DNA of 64,000 nucleotides from Maribellus sediminis (GCF_011799805.1 NZ_WXUB01000001.1:1240001-1304000); one strand, 5' to 3'. Shown: positions 1-8,294, numbered from the stretch's first letter. Notes: generated by a model from the sequence alone, not told the origin. Made by a program: numbers and translations.

Positions 1-389
1 ACTTCATCCAGCAATCGTGGAATTACGGAATATAACGAAGGTGGAGTGGAAAGGTAAAAAATGTAATTCTGATCGATATTTAATTCTGAAGTCAGTTGTT
101 CCAAACGTGATTTCAGTGGTTTAAAATCGTCGGCTGAATTATTTTGCACCGACTGATAAAATAGCTTCTGTTTAAACGCGTTCAGCTGCTCGTCTTCGGG
201 CAAAAATTCGTCAGCCCGCGTCCTGAAATCTTCATCCGAAAGCTCGGAACGGGAAGCTCCCAACACGGCAAACTTCTCGGGTAATAGCTTTTGTTTATAC
301 AGTTCGAAAAGTGCCGGGATAAGTTTGCGTTTGGTAAGGTCGCCCGAAGCTCCAAAGATTATGAGTATTTGACTTTTTGCTTGTTTCAT
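1..389 (-). CDS. zwf: Glucose-6-phosphate 1-dehydrogenase, N-terminal part (cut by window edge)
   Basis: The first 129 codons of a leftward gene are present; the rest lies beyond base 1. The translation opens MKQAKSQILIIFGASGDLTK, and the GASGDLTKRKL stretch is the Rossmann NADP-binding signature of glucose-6-phosphate dehydrogenase. It continues with FAVLGASRSELSDEDFR and IFYLSTPP, both typical of the family. The enzyme oxidises glucose-6-phosphate to 6-phosphogluconolactone in the cytoplasm, the entry step of the oxidative pentose phosphate pathway. The start is the ATG at 387-389. It lies 92 bases downstream of the phosphopantetheinyl transferase gene on the same strand, so read-through is possible but not shown. 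The identification is secure; the catalytic half cannot be seen. Confidence 0.93.
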   Translation of the reverse strand, partial: MKQAKSQILIIFGASGDLTKRKLIPALFELYKQKLLPEKFAVLGASRSELSDEDFRTRADEFLPEDEQLNAFKQKLFYQSVQNNSADDFKPLKSRLEQLTSELNIDQNYIFYLSTPPSLYSVIPRLLDE

Positions 390-481
390 CTGTCAGAATA
401 TATTATGCTGAACGCTAATCGTTGAAATGAAATTCCCTTCAATTAAAACGAGGTTCAGAATTTAAAGGTCGTTTTTTGAAT

Positions 482-1114
482 TTATATTTCAACAGCATAA
501 ACCAGCACATTGTTCTCGATAAAATGAAAATACATTTTAAAAGAAATGTTACTGCTTTGCTGTATCAATTTTCCTTTGAATGGTCTGCCGTTTTCAGGCA
601 CAAAATCATCAATTCTGATCTGGCTGTTAAAATGTATACCATGTTCATCGGCACACTTGAAAATGGCCTCTTTTGCCGACCAGTAGGCAACTTTGGCCAG
701 TTGTTGATCTTCAAAAACGCTGATCGTAGTTTTTTCAATGGCATGAAGAAAGCGGTCAGCAACTCTGTCAATATTGCGATCAGCCCGTTCAATATCGATT
801 CCTATTCTATTGTTGGAAACAAAAACGCAGGCAAAATCGGCTGAGTGTGAAATGCTGATTTTTTTATAGCTGTTTTTTAAATGTGGCTTTCCAAAACCGT
901 TGTATTCGATTTCCGGGATTTCGCCAAATGCCATTTTTAAAAGCATGCGAGCGGCTAGAAATTCTACCTTTCGTTTTTCTGAACGCATGGCGGCGAACCG
1001 AAGATCATCTTCATTGGGAAGCTGAATTTGTGTCAACAATTCTTTCGGATTCTCCTCCAGTTTCCAGGTTCCAATCCAGCCATATTCCGTTTGTATTTGC
1101 TTAAAAAATGGCAT
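482..1114 (-). CDS. 4'-phosphopantetheinyl transferase (Sfp/HetI-type)
   Basis: A 210-residue protein with the two hallmark motifs of the Sfp-type superfamily: IGIDIE around residue 103, whose acidic residues bind Mg2+, and WSAKEAIFK around residue 144, the WxxKEA motif. The upstream ISISHS segment is also typical. These enzymes transfer the phosphopantetheine arm of CoA to the serine of acyl- or peptidyl-carrier proteins in the cytoplasm. The length fits single-domain family members. The ATG overlaps the gldD stop codon by one base (TAATG), so the two are probably translationally coupled. No carrier protein or polyketide gene lies nearby, so fatty acid synthase ACP may be the partner; that is inference. 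Confidence 0.88.
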   Translation of the reverse strand: MPFFKQIQTEYGWIGTWKLEENPKELLTQIQLPNEDDLRFAAMRSEKRKVEFLAARMLLKMAFGEIPEIEYNGFGKPHLKNSYKKISISHSADFACVFVSNNRIGIDIERADRNIDRVADRFLHAIEKTTISVFEDQQLAKVAYWSAKEAIFKCADEHGIHFNSQIRIDDFVPENGRPFKGKLIQQSSNISFKMYFHFIENNVLVYAVEI

Positions 1115-1698
1115 TACTTCCAGTGGGTGGTTTCAATCATTCTGATTACATCCGGTTCCAGGAAATTAATGACCGGACGAAGCGAGTCAATGTCAGGAAC
1201 TTCACTGATATAAAATGCCCCGCGCAGAAAATGTTTGGTACTGTCGGTTAGAAAAAACTGCATGGGCGATGCCGCATTGCCATGTATGTTGTAAATGGTG
1301 CCATAAACTTTTTCGGGGCGGTTTATAAAAATCTTTTCGTCGATGGCAGTGGCTTTTATTGAGTGTTTGTAGGCCAGTGACCGCGTTTCTTCCATTAATT
1401 CGATGAGTAGCTCTCGCGCTGGTTGACTACCGTTTTGAAGATCGTAATAGGAAAAATGGATTTGTGCATTATTTGCAGGAACCTCCACTGTTATCCAGTC
1501 TTTCTCAGCCGGATTAGTGCGGTTTGCACTTACAGTAGCATAATCCGGAACTTCAAATTCATAAGGAAAATTGCCCTGCAATTCGCTGTAACTTTTTTTC
1601 GGGAAATCGATTCTGAAAAAACCTCTCGGTTTTGGCGTGTGCTTTTCGCCACACCCGAAAACGAAGAGAACTAAAAAAATTACTGAGAGGAAGCGCAT
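1114..1698 (-). CDS. gldD: Gliding motility lipoprotein GldD
   Basis: A 194-residue protein with a lipoprotein signal ending in the lipobox VFGC at residues 13-16. The mature part starts near KPRGFFRIDFP, a conserved opening of GldD, and contains the conserved WITV, IHFSYY and GNAASPMQFFLTDS segments. GldD is one of the proteins needed for gliding in Flavobacterium; its biochemical role is not established. It follows gldE at a 37-base gap on the same strand and is overlapped by the phosphopantetheinyl transferase start. The gene is conserved in many Bacteroidota that are not known to glide, so its presence does not by itself prove motility. Confidence 0.9.
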   Translation of the reverse strand: MRFLSVIFLVLFVFGCGEKHTPKPRGFFRIDFPKKSYSELQGNFPYEFEVPDYATVSANRTNPAEKDWITVEVPANNAQIHFSYYDLQNGSQPARELLIELMEETRSLAYKHSIKATAIDEKIFINRPEKVYGTIYNIHGNAASPMQFFLTDSTKHFLRGAFYISEVPDIDSLRPVINFLEPDVIRMIETTHWK

Positions 1699-1735
1699 AA
1701 AGATTGTTTTTGCTAAAACGCCTTTTCGGGCTTGT

Positions 1736-3055
1736 TTATTGAATCTTGACCTTTATTTCTTTGATTCTTCGGTTGTCAACCTGTTTAATGGTAAACAAAA
1801 ACTGTTTACATTTTATTTCTTCGTTCAGTTTCGGGATCTCACCTTTTAGTTCAAGGATCAAACCGGCGAGGGTATCGGCGTCGCCTTTCACTTCGTCGAA
1901 AATGGTATCGTCGCAATTGGTTATACGGTAGAAATCACCCAGCAAAATCTTGGCATCGAACACAAAATTCTTATCGTCGATTTTGGTAAAGTATTTTTCT
2001 TCTTCATCAAATTCATCGGTGATGTCGCCAACAATTTCTTCCAGGATATCTTCGAGTGTAACGATTCCAGAAGTTCCGCCATACTCATCAACAACAACAG
2101 CAAGATGGATCTTCGATTTCTGAAACTCTTCGAGCAGCGAACTGATCTTTTTCGTATCGGGTACATAAAAAGGCGGCCTGATAAGCGTTTGCCACTTAAA
2201 GACCTTGGTTTTATGGTAATGCGGCAGAATATCTTTAATGTATAAAATGCCGCTAACATTGTCGAAACTTTCGATATAAACAGGTATGCGCGAATAACCC
2301 GATTTATTGATGGTATTAATTACCTCGTCGAATTCGGTTTTAATATCGAGTGCAACTACATCTACGCGAGGTTTCATAATCTCGCTAACGTTTTTGTTGC
2401 CAAATTTTACGATGCCTTCCAAAATGTCTTTTTCATCGGAAAGTTCGTGTTCCGAAGTTAATTCGAGCGCCTGCGAAATTTCATTCATCGAAATGTTCTT
2501 CCGGTGTTTTTGCAAGCGACGATTAACAAATCCGGTAGAATAAATAAGTATTGAATTGATCGGGCGAAATAATTTCTCGAGTGTTTGAAGTGGCAGTGCC
2601 ATCAGTTTTGCAAAACGCAAAGCAGTATGCGAGGCGTATACTTTTGGAATGATCTCGCCAAACAGCAGAAGGAAAAAAGTAATGAGCACCACCTGGAAAA
2701 TAAACTCAAGGAGCGGTGCATTTACAAACGAAACCAGGTTGTTGGCCACAAATGCCGTCAGAATAATAATTCCGACATTCACGAAATTGTTGGTAACGAG
2801 AATAGTTGCCAGCAATTTCTCCGGATTATCAAGATTCTCCAAAACGCGCTGATTCGTGCGGCCCGGCTTTTTCAGTTTTTGCTTTTCGGCTGCACTTAAC
2901 GAAAAATAAGCCACCTCGGAACCACTGATCATGGCCGAGGTGAAAAGCAGCAGTAAAACAACAATTAATGCCAAAATTATCCCAATAGTCAGGGGATGAA
3001 AATCAATGTTCCAGCCACTCAAGTCTATGGCTCCGGGTAACGGGTCTGTTTCCAA
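1736..3055 (-). CDS. gldE: Gliding motility-associated protein GldE (CNNM/CorC-like membrane protein)
   Basis: A 439-residue protein. The N-terminal 190 residues hold a CNNM (DUF21) transmembrane domain with hydrophobic helices around residues 22-45, 85-105 and 115-135, including the GEIIPK motif of the family. Two CBS repeats follow (roughly 205-335, with MKPRVDVVALD and VVVDEYGGTSGIVTLEDILEE), then a CorC/HlyC transporter-associated domain (about 350-435). Homologues bind nucleotides through the CBS pair and are linked to magnesium or metal efflux. In Bacteroidota this position between ssb and gldD marks GldE. It is spaced 15 bases from ssb and 37 from gldD, so the genes are probably co-transcribed. 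Confidence 0.9.
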   Translation of the reverse strand: METDPLPGAIDLSGWNIDFHPLTIGIILALIVVLLLLFTSAMISGSEVAYFSLSAAEKQKLKKPGRTNQRVLENLDNPEKLLATILVTNNFVNVGIIILTAFVANNLVSFVNAPLLEFIFQVVLITFFLLLFGEIIPKVYASHTALRFAKLMALPLQTLEKLFRPINSILIYSTGFVNRRLQKHRKNISMNEISQALELTSEHELSDEKDILEGIVKFGNKNVSEIMKPRVDVVALDIKTEFDEVINTINKSGYSRIPVYIESFDNVSGILYIKDILPHYHKTKVFKWQTLIRPPFYVPDTKKISSLLEEFQKSKIHLAVVVDEYGGTSGIVTLEDILEEIVGDITDEFDEEEKYFTKIDDKNFVFDAKILLGDFYRITNCDDTIFDEVKGDADTLAGLILELKGEIPKLNEEIKCKQFLFTIKQVDNRRIKEIKVKIQ

Positions 3056-3070
3056 ATTTCAAATTTTTGG

Positions 3071-3517
3071 TTAGAACGGTAAGTCATCGTCGCCTTCCGG
3101 AGTGTCGATATCTGGTTCACTCACTTGTGGTGTCGATGTTCTTGGTGTTTCCATGCTTCCCCCTCCAGGTTCCGATGTCGGACCGGAATCTTTTGAGCCA
3201 AGCATTTGCATCACATCTCCGTAAATCTCTGTCGTATATCTTTTGTTGCCGTCTTTGTCGTCGTACGAACGTGTTCTAATTCTGCCCTCGATGTATAACT
3301 GGCGGCCTTTGGTAACATACTTTTCTGCAACGTCGGCAAGGCCACGCCACAATACAATATTATGCCACTCGGTGGTGGTCACTCTTTCGCCGTTTTTGGC
3401 GGTGTACGATTCTGATGTAGCCAATGGAAAATTAGCAACGGCAACTCCTGAATCCAAATGTCTTACTTCGGGATCTTTCCCTACGTTTCCTACTAAAATA
3501 ACTTTGTTTACTGACAT
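3071..3517 (-). CDS. ssb: Single-stranded DNA-binding protein
   Basis: A 148-residue protein. Residues 1-108 form the OB-fold of bacterial SSB, opening MSVNKVILVGNVGKDPEVR and including WHNIVLWRGLADVAEKYVTKG. It is followed by a Gly/Ser/Pro/Thr-rich disordered linker and the acidic tip DDDLPF, which in SSBs recruits replication and repair partners. The protein coats single-stranded DNA during replication, recombination and repair. It sits 31 bases after mutY, so base-excision repair and SSB genes share a transcription unit that continues into gldE. Length and tip are normal for the family. Confidence 0.96.
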   Translation of the reverse strand: MSVNKVILVGNVGKDPEVRHLDSGVAVANFPLATSESYTAKNGERVTTTEWHNIVLWRGLADVAEKYVTKGRQLYIEGRIRTRSYDDKDGNKRYTTEIYGDVMQMLGSKDSGPTSEPGGGSMETPRTSTPQVSEPDIDTPEGDDDLPF

Positions 3518-3548
3518 AATTCTTAATTATTTAGGTTAACATTATTGA

Positions 3549-4619
3549 TTAATATTTGTCATGTTTATCATTAAAATCAACAGCTTCTAAAAAGATTTCC
3601 AGTAACCTGGGTACAGCAAATTTAGAAATATCTTTTTTATTTACCTTAACGAATGGATTTTCAATTGTAACATCTTTCGAAATTTCAACCCGGATTAATT
3701 TTGCCCAAATAATCTGATGGCTTAAAATGTGTTTTTTTGCTTCCGAAACCGAAACTACATTAAAAGTTGTATTACTTGGCAGTGCGGGTATTTTTTGCTG
3801 AATAATTTGTTTGTCGGTAAGGGCATTTTGTGTTTCAGTAAGTGGTAACTGGTATAAGTTTTTCCAAATATCATTCCCGATGCGTTTTTCCATAAAGATA
3901 GCATCACCCTGTTCTATCAGGTAATAATAAAAGTAGCGTGTACTTTGTTTCGTTTTCTTTTCCTTCACCGGGAGGAATTCAACCTTCTTATTTATTACAG
4001 CATAACACGATTGTTGCAAGGGGCAATTCCTGCAATCGGGATTTTTAGGAGTACATTGCAGTGCGCCGAATTCCATAAAGGCCTGGTTGTGCATTCCCGG
4101 GTCGCTTCCTTCAATCAGTGTTTCCGCCAGTTCAAGGAACTCTTTTTTCCCAATGGTTGAATCGATGGGAGTTTCAATTCCGAAGTAACGCGACAGTACC
4201 CGGTACACATTTCCGTCGACCGCCGGATAGGGACGTTGAAATGCAATGGAAGCCACCGCAGCGGCAGTGTATGGCCCAACTCCGGGCAGCATTCTTATAT
4301 TATTATATTCAGAAGGAAAAACACCGTCGTATTTTTCTGCAATTTCTTTGGCTGCACGATGCAGGTTTCTCGCCCGCGAATAATAACCAAGTCCCTGCCA
4401 TAGTTTTAGCACCTTATCTTCCGGCGCATTGGCCAGATCAATTATTGTCGGAAATGTATCGGTAAACTTAAGGTAATATGAACTCCCCTGGTCAATTCGG
4501 GTTTGCTGGAGGATGATTTCGGAAATCCATATTTTATACGGATCACTTGTTTGACGCCACGGTAAATCACGTTTGTTTTTTCTGTACCAATTGTAAATTG
4601 CCCCTGATAAATGCTGCAT
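3549..4619 (-). CDS. mutY: A/G-specific adenine DNA glycosylase MutY
   Basis: A 356-residue protein with the full MutY layout. The HhH-GPD glycosylase fold contains ISEIILQQTRI near residue 33 and the helix-hairpin-helix LPGVGPYTAAAV near residue 110. Four cysteines are spaced C-x6-C-x2-C-x5-C (CTPKNPDCRNCPLQQSC, about residues 189-205) and bind a [4Fe-4S] cluster. A C-terminal NUDIX-like domain (about 230-345) recognises 8-oxoguanine. The enzyme removes adenine mispaired with 8-oxoG. It is the first gene of the leftward mutY-ssb-gldE-gldD unit and diverges from the HU gene across 136 bases. Confidence 0.95.
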   Translation of the reverse strand: MQHLSGAIYNWYRKNKRDLPWRQTSDPYKIWISEIILQQTRIDQGSSYYLKFTDTFPTIIDLANAPEDKVLKLWQGLGYYSRARNLHRAAKEIAEKYDGVFPSEYNNIRMLPGVGPYTAAAVASIAFQRPYPAVDGNVYRVLSRYFGIETPIDSTIGKKEFLELAETLIEGSDPGMHNQAFMEFGALQCTPKNPDCRNCPLQQSCYAVINKKVEFLPVKEKKTKQSTRYFYYYLIEQGDAIFMEKRIGNDIWKNLYQLPLTETQNALTDKQIIQQKIPALPSNTTFNVVSVSEAKKHILSHQIIWAKLIRVEISKDVTIENPFVKVNKKDISKFAVPRLLEIFLEAVDFNDKHDKY

Positions 4620-4698
4620 TTTCTTCTAACCCACTAAAAATCTTGAGAAAAACAAAAATAATTTATTTGAAAAAGCTTTTCGGTTTTTAAATTATTTT

Positions 4699-4706
4699 TA
4701 TTTTTG
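4699..4706 (+). promoter_or_regulatory. Bacteroidota -7 promoter element for the HU gene
   Basis: The octamer TATTTTTG matches the Bacteroidota consensus TAnnTTTG and is followed by CACA. It lies 49 bases before the HU start codon. No well-placed -33 TTTG is visible; a TTTT run at 4677-4680 gives an 18-base spacer. Confidence 0.5.
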
Positions 4707-4755
4707 CACACTCGATTAAAAACGATTAATATATTAAAAATAAATATTTTAAGAG

Positions 4756-5043
4756 ATGACAAAGGCAGATATTGTAAACGAAATTTCGAAAGAAACTGGA
4801 ATTGAAAAAGTAACTGTTCAGAAAACAGTTGAAGCTTTTATGGAAACAGTAAAAGATTCATTGGTAGATGGAAAAAATGTATATTTAAGAGGTTTCGGTA
4901 GTTTTGTTGTGAAAAAGAGAGCAGAAAAAACTGCAAGAAATATTTCAAAAAATACAACGATTATCATTCCAGCTCACAATATTCCTTCGTTCAAGCCAGC
5001 TAAAACATTTGTATCGGAAGTTAAGAACCAAGTAAAAAAATAG
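4756..5043 (+). CDS. HU family DNA-binding protein
   Basis: A 95-residue histone-like protein. It opens MTKADIVNEISKETGI, carries the GFGSFVVKKRAEKTARN segment (about residues 51-67) that leads into the DNA-grasping beta arm, and has the conserved arm-tip proline in IPAHNIPSFKPAK. HU dimers bend and compact DNA. Length is normal. It diverges from mutY and is followed after 4 bases by a 30-codon gene for a basic peptide, and then by rng. This HU-peptide-rng order facing mutY is, from general knowledge, common in Bacteroidota. Confidence 0.95.
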   Translation: MTKADIVNEISKETGIEKVTVQKTVEAFMETVKDSLVDGKNVYLRGFGSFVVKKRAEKTARNISKNTTIIIPAHNIPSFKPAKTFVSEVKNQVKK

Positions 5044-5047
5044 AGTT

Positions 5048-5140
5048 ATGCCAAGCGGAAAGAAGAGAAAGAGACATAAGATGGCCACTCATAAGCGCAA
5101 AAAAAGATTGCGTAAAAACAGGCACAAAAAGAAAAAATAG
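5048..5140 (+). CDS. 30-residue basic ribosomal-type peptide (AURKAIP1/COX24 domain, mS38-like)
   Basis: A 30-codon frame opens ATG at 5048, four bases after the HU stop, and closes with TAG at 5138-5140. The product starts MPSGKKRKRHKMATHKRKK, and more than half of its residues are Lys or Arg, with no acidic residue. The HKMATHKRKKRLRKNRHKKK core resembles the C-terminal domain of the mitochondrial ribosomal protein mS38/AURKAIP1 (yeast Cox24), and short proteins of this type are annotated across Bacteroidota. The likely role is a small ribosomal protein held against rRNA; this comes from family knowledge. It is too short for many gene finders. It is followed by a strong hairpin at 5174-5209. 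Confidence 0.8.
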   Translation: MPSGKKRKRHKMATHKRKKRLRKNRHKKKK

Positions 5141-5173
5141 AGTTCTGTTAAGATAGAATTCTTTAGCGATGAT

Positions 5174-5209
5174 GATTAAACCTAAAGCAATGTTGCTTTA
5201 GGTTTAATC
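5174..5209 (+). terminator. Long perfect hairpin after the HU/basic-peptide genes
   Basis: Two perfectly complementary 17-base arms (5174-5190 and 5193-5209, GATTAAACCTAAAGCAA and its complement) are separated by two bases. It sits 34 bases after the peptide stop and 51 before the rng start. The T-tract after it is short (TGTTTAAAT), so it may act as terminator, mRNA 3' stabiliser or attenuator in front of rng. Confidence 0.7.
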
Positions 5210-5259
5210 TGTTTAAATAGTAGTATTAACCAATAAAATTACAGTTTAAAATTTAGGTT

Positions 5260-6810
5260 GTGAGTAGCGATTTAATAATTGATGTAACTCCATCCGAAAT
5301 TGTTATTGCTTTACAGGAGAATAAAAAGCTTGTAGAATTAACAAGAGAAAAAAGCGGGGCAAAGTTTGCCGTCGGGGATATTTACCTCGGAAAAGTAAAA
5401 AAAATAATGCCCAGCTTAAACGCCGCGTTTATCGACGTAGGTTACAGCAAAGACGCTTTTTTACATTACCTTGACATGGGGCCACAGTTTGCCACATTAA
5501 ACAAATTCCTGCGAATAGTTTCATCACGAAAAAACAAGGTTTCTTCCATCGCAAGAATTAAGTCAGAACCTGATATTAACAAGGAAGGTAAAGTAAACGA
5601 GCTATTAAAAGTAGGCCAGAAAATACTGGTACAAGTTGCCAAAGAGCCCATTTCAACGAAAGGGCCACGACTAACATCAGAGATTTCAATAGCAGGCCGA
5701 AACCTGGTTCTAATGCCATTTAGCGACAAGATTTCAGTATCGCAAAAGATTAGAACCAACGAAGAAAAAAACCGGTTAAAAAAACTGGTACAAAGCATTA
5801 AGCCCCGAAAGTACGGGGTGATTATCCGAACTGTAGCCGAAGGAAAAAAAGTAGCAGAACTCGATCAAGAGCTGCGACGCCTGGTCGATAAGTGGGAAAC
5901 AACATTTCACAAGCTTAGCAGGGCACAGGTACCGTCACTAATTATCGGTGAACTGGACCGTACAACCGCTCTATTGCGCGACATTTATCATCCTGACTTT
6001 AACAGCATTATTGTAAACGAACAGTCGGCGTTCGAAGAAATTGCCGATTACATAGGTAGCATTGCACCTGACAAGCAAAAAATTGTCAAGTACTACAAAG
6101 GACGCCGTCCTATTTTCGAGCACTATAGCATCGAAAAACAAATAAAGGCGTCGTTTGGCAAAACCGTTTCTTTTAAAGATGGTGCCTATTTAATCGTAGA
6201 ACATACCGAAGCGTTTCATGTAATAGATGTTAACAGCGGGAACCGCGCGAGAGCCGGAAACGACCAGGAATCGAATGCACTGGAAGTGAACCTGGCCGCC
6301 TGCGATGAAATAGCAAGACAATTAAGGCTGAGAGACATGGGTGGAATCATAGTTATTGATTTCATCGACATGCATGTCGCCGCCAACCGCCAGAAAGTAA
6401 ATGATTACATGAAGGAGGTGATGGCGAGGGATCGGACTAAGCACAACATTTTACCACTCAGTAAATTCTGTTTAATGCAGATCACCCGGCAACGTGTAAG
6501 ACCGGAAGAAAATATTGAAACGGCAGAAAGCTGCCCGACCTGTAACGGAAGTGGTAAAATAGTGCCCTCTATCTTATTTGCCGACGATATTAACGGCAAA
6601 GTAAAATACGCTCTTAAGGAGCTGAATAAAAAGAAATTATCCTTGAAAGTTCATCCATTTATGGCTGCCTATCTAACGAAAGGACTCAAAAGCCCGAGAA
6701 ACAAATGGTTCTCAAAGTATTTGAAATGGGTGAAGGTGGAAGGAAACAGTGCATATTCGTATTTGGAATATCACTTCTACGATGAAAGCATGGAAGAAAT
6801 AATCTTGTGA
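5260..6810 (+). CDS. rng: Ribonuclease E/G family protein (ribonuclease G)
   Basis: A 516-residue RNase G. It has an N-terminal S1 RNA-binding domain interrupted in the usual way (about residues 35-135), a DNase I-like catalytic region with the metal-binding aspartates in HVIDVNSG (about 323-330) and GGIIVIDFIDM (about 364-374), and the zinc-link motif CPTCNGSG (about 426-433) that joins subunits of the tetramer. The enzyme cleaves single-stranded AU-rich RNA, including 16S rRNA precursor and mRNA. The start is a GTG at 5260 (MSSDLIIDVTPSE); no in-frame ATG lies close by. A rho-independent terminator follows directly. Confidence 0.93.
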   Translation: MSSDLIIDVTPSEIVIALQENKKLVELTREKSGAKFAVGDIYLGKVKKIMPSLNAAFIDVGYSKDAFLHYLDMGPQFATLNKFLRIVSSRKNKVSSIARIKSEPDINKEGKVNELLKVGQKILVQVAKEPISTKGPRLTSEISIAGRNLVLMPFSDKISVSQKIRTNEEKNRLKKLVQSIKPRKYGVIIRTVAEGKKVAELDQELRRLVDKWETTFHKLSRAQVPSLIIGELDRTTALLRDIYHPDFNSIIVNEQSAFEEIADYIGSIAPDKQKIVKYYKGRRPIFEHYSIEKQIKASFGKTVSFKDGAYLIVEHTEAFHVIDVNSGNRARAGNDQESNALEVNLAACDEIARQLRLRDMGGIIVIDFIDMHVAANRQKVNDYMKEVMARDRTKHNILPLSKFCLMQITRQRVRPEENIETAESCPTCNGSGKIVPSILFADDINGKVKYALKELNKKKLSLKVHPFMAAYLTKGLKSPRNKWFSKYLKWVKVEGNSAYSYLEYHFYDESMEEIIL

Positions 6811-6816
6811 AAAGGA

Positions 6817-6844
6817 GCCGTTCAGTAATGAACGGCTTTTTTTT
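6817..6844 (+). terminator. Rho-independent terminator after rng
   Basis: An 8-base-pair stem (GCCGTTCA at 6817-6824, TGAACGGC at 6829-6836) with a GTAA loop is followed by eight T residues. It begins 7 bases past the rng stop codon. Confidence 0.9.
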
Positions 6845-6943
6845 ATCCGAAGCTTACCTATGTTCAAAGCACAATAGTACCCCTGAGATTGATAGAAAAC
6901 ACCCGAAGTTTATATGAGGAGGCTACATTTTATCTTTATCAAA

Positions 6944-6960
6944 TGATCAATAGCTGATCA
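6944..6960. promoter_or_regulatory. Paired TGATCA palindromes upstream of the transmembrane LuxR gene
   Basis: Two copies of TGATCA (6944-6949 and 6955-6960) are spaced 11 bases start to start, about one helical turn. The second lies inside a 12-base perfect palindrome, AGCTGATCAGCT (6952-6963). The site is 146 bases before the regulator gene and looks like a dimer-dimer operator. The rest of the 295-base interval 6811-7105 shows only the rng terminator and AT-rich sequence. Operator function is inference. Confidence 0.3.
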
Positions 6961-7105
6961 GCTGAAAATTATAGATGCAGTCAGTCGATTGTGGATAAAA
7001 GTTGAAATTCAGGTTTAATTCTTTAATCCGGATTTTAAAATATTATTTCGATAAAGACCGTTCAATTGTACTGTTTTGCTTATTTTCGAACCAATCAAAT
7101 AAATT

Positions 7106-8188
7106 ATGATGAATTACCGGAAGATTTTCCTGCTTTTGTTTCTTTTTCTTTCGTGGCAGATAAATGCCATGGAAATCAAAGGACGTATCAGCCTGGAGGA
7201 AGGTTGGCAACCGGTAGTTTTCCTGGCAGCTTTAAATTCTCCGGTTGATTTGTTTGTAGCTTCCCCTGACTTTATTCTTGCTGAAACATTTATTCAAGCC
7301 GATGGGAGCTTTGAAATAAGAACCGATGACGTTCCCGAAAATCCTGGGTTTTATCGACTCTATCTGGTGAAAGCAGATATTTCGCTTGTTGAGTTTAATA
7401 CCACTGAGAACAGAAATTACATTCACCTGCTACTCGACAGAAATTCAACCATTGAGTTGCAGGCAAGTGTAAGCAATAACGCCTTGGTGATTGATGGGCT
7501 TGCCGGAAGTGCAGTGAAGGAAAACCTGGATATTTTGAATTTCGATCGCGAATATGTGCGACGCGGCAAAATGCTGACGGGTGATTTAACAAAGGTGAGA
7601 AGGGATTTCCTGACCAATGATATGACAGCCTATATTCGTCAGTTTGTAAGCAGCCAGGAGAATGCGCTTGTCGGGCTTTATGCACTGTATCATATCGATG
7701 ATAAGAACACTGATTTTTTGCTTAACAGTGAGTTTTACTTTGACTTTCAACAAAAACTGGAAGACCAGTTTCCAATAAATACCTACACCGATGCTTATAA
7801 TGACTTGCTGAAAGAACTGATCGGTTTTCGCGATTACGTTTGTGAAATGCCTGGAATTCAGCCCAAGTGGAAAGACCAGCTAATTATTGCTGAGTCATTT
7901 ATCATCGTTTTATTATTGGTGTTTACGGTTTGGTTGATCGTAACAAAAAGGAAACTCAAGTTTAGCCAGGCCAACCTTAATCCGAAATCCCTTTACGACA
8001 GTTTAACCACGAAACAGCAGGAAATTTTAGGCATGTTGGCCAATGGTAAAACCAATAAAGAGATTGCGCAGGAATTATTTGTTGAGGTAAGTACCGTAAA
8101 AACGCATATCAACAACATTTACAGACAATTAAATGTGACTACGCGTAAAGAGGCAATCGATTATTTCAGACAGATTGTTGGACAATAA
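7106..8188 (+). CDS. Membrane-anchored LuxR-family transcriptional regulator with periplasmic domain
   Basis: A 360-residue protein with a signal peptide (residues 1-21, ending QINA), an extracytoplasmic domain of about 235 residues, one transmembrane helix (about 259-280, IIAESFIIVLLLVFTVWLIV) and a C-terminal LuxR/GerE helix-turn-helix (about 300-356; LANGKTNKEIAQELFVEVS, then VKTHINNIYRQLNV). The periplasmic part begins like the DUF4369/thioredoxin-associated beta domains of Bacteroidota (MEIKGRISLEEGW, then FYRLYLVKADISLVEF). This is a one-component design that could sense an envelope signal and bind DNA while anchored. There is no kinase or receiver domain. The gene stands alone; the next gene encodes DsbD. 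The start could be either of two consecutive ATGs. Ligand and targets are unknown. Confidence 0.75.
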   Translation: MMNYRKIFLLLFLFLSWQINAMEIKGRISLEEGWQPVVFLAALNSPVDLFVASPDFILAETFIQADGSFEIRTDDVPENPGFYRLYLVKADISLVEFNTTENRNYIHLLLDRNSTIELQASVSNNALVIDGLAGSAVKENLDILNFDREYVRRGKMLTGDLTKVRRDFLTNDMTAYIRQFVSSQENALVGLYALYHIDDKNTDFLLNSEFYFDFQQKLEDQFPINTYTDAYNDLLKELIGFRDYVCEMPGIQPKWKDQLIIAESFIIVLLLVFTVWLIVTKRKLKFSQANLNPKSLYDSLTTKQQEILGMLANGKTNKEIAQELFVEVSTVKTHINNIYRQLNVTTRKEAIDYFRQIVGQ

Positions 8189-8294
8189 AGGGGGTCTAGT
8201 CCCTATTTCAATCCGGCTACTACTCATCTGCGATGCCTAAATTTCCTATTATTGTTCGCTGTAATACGAATCCAAAAAAAAAAATATTCTATAG

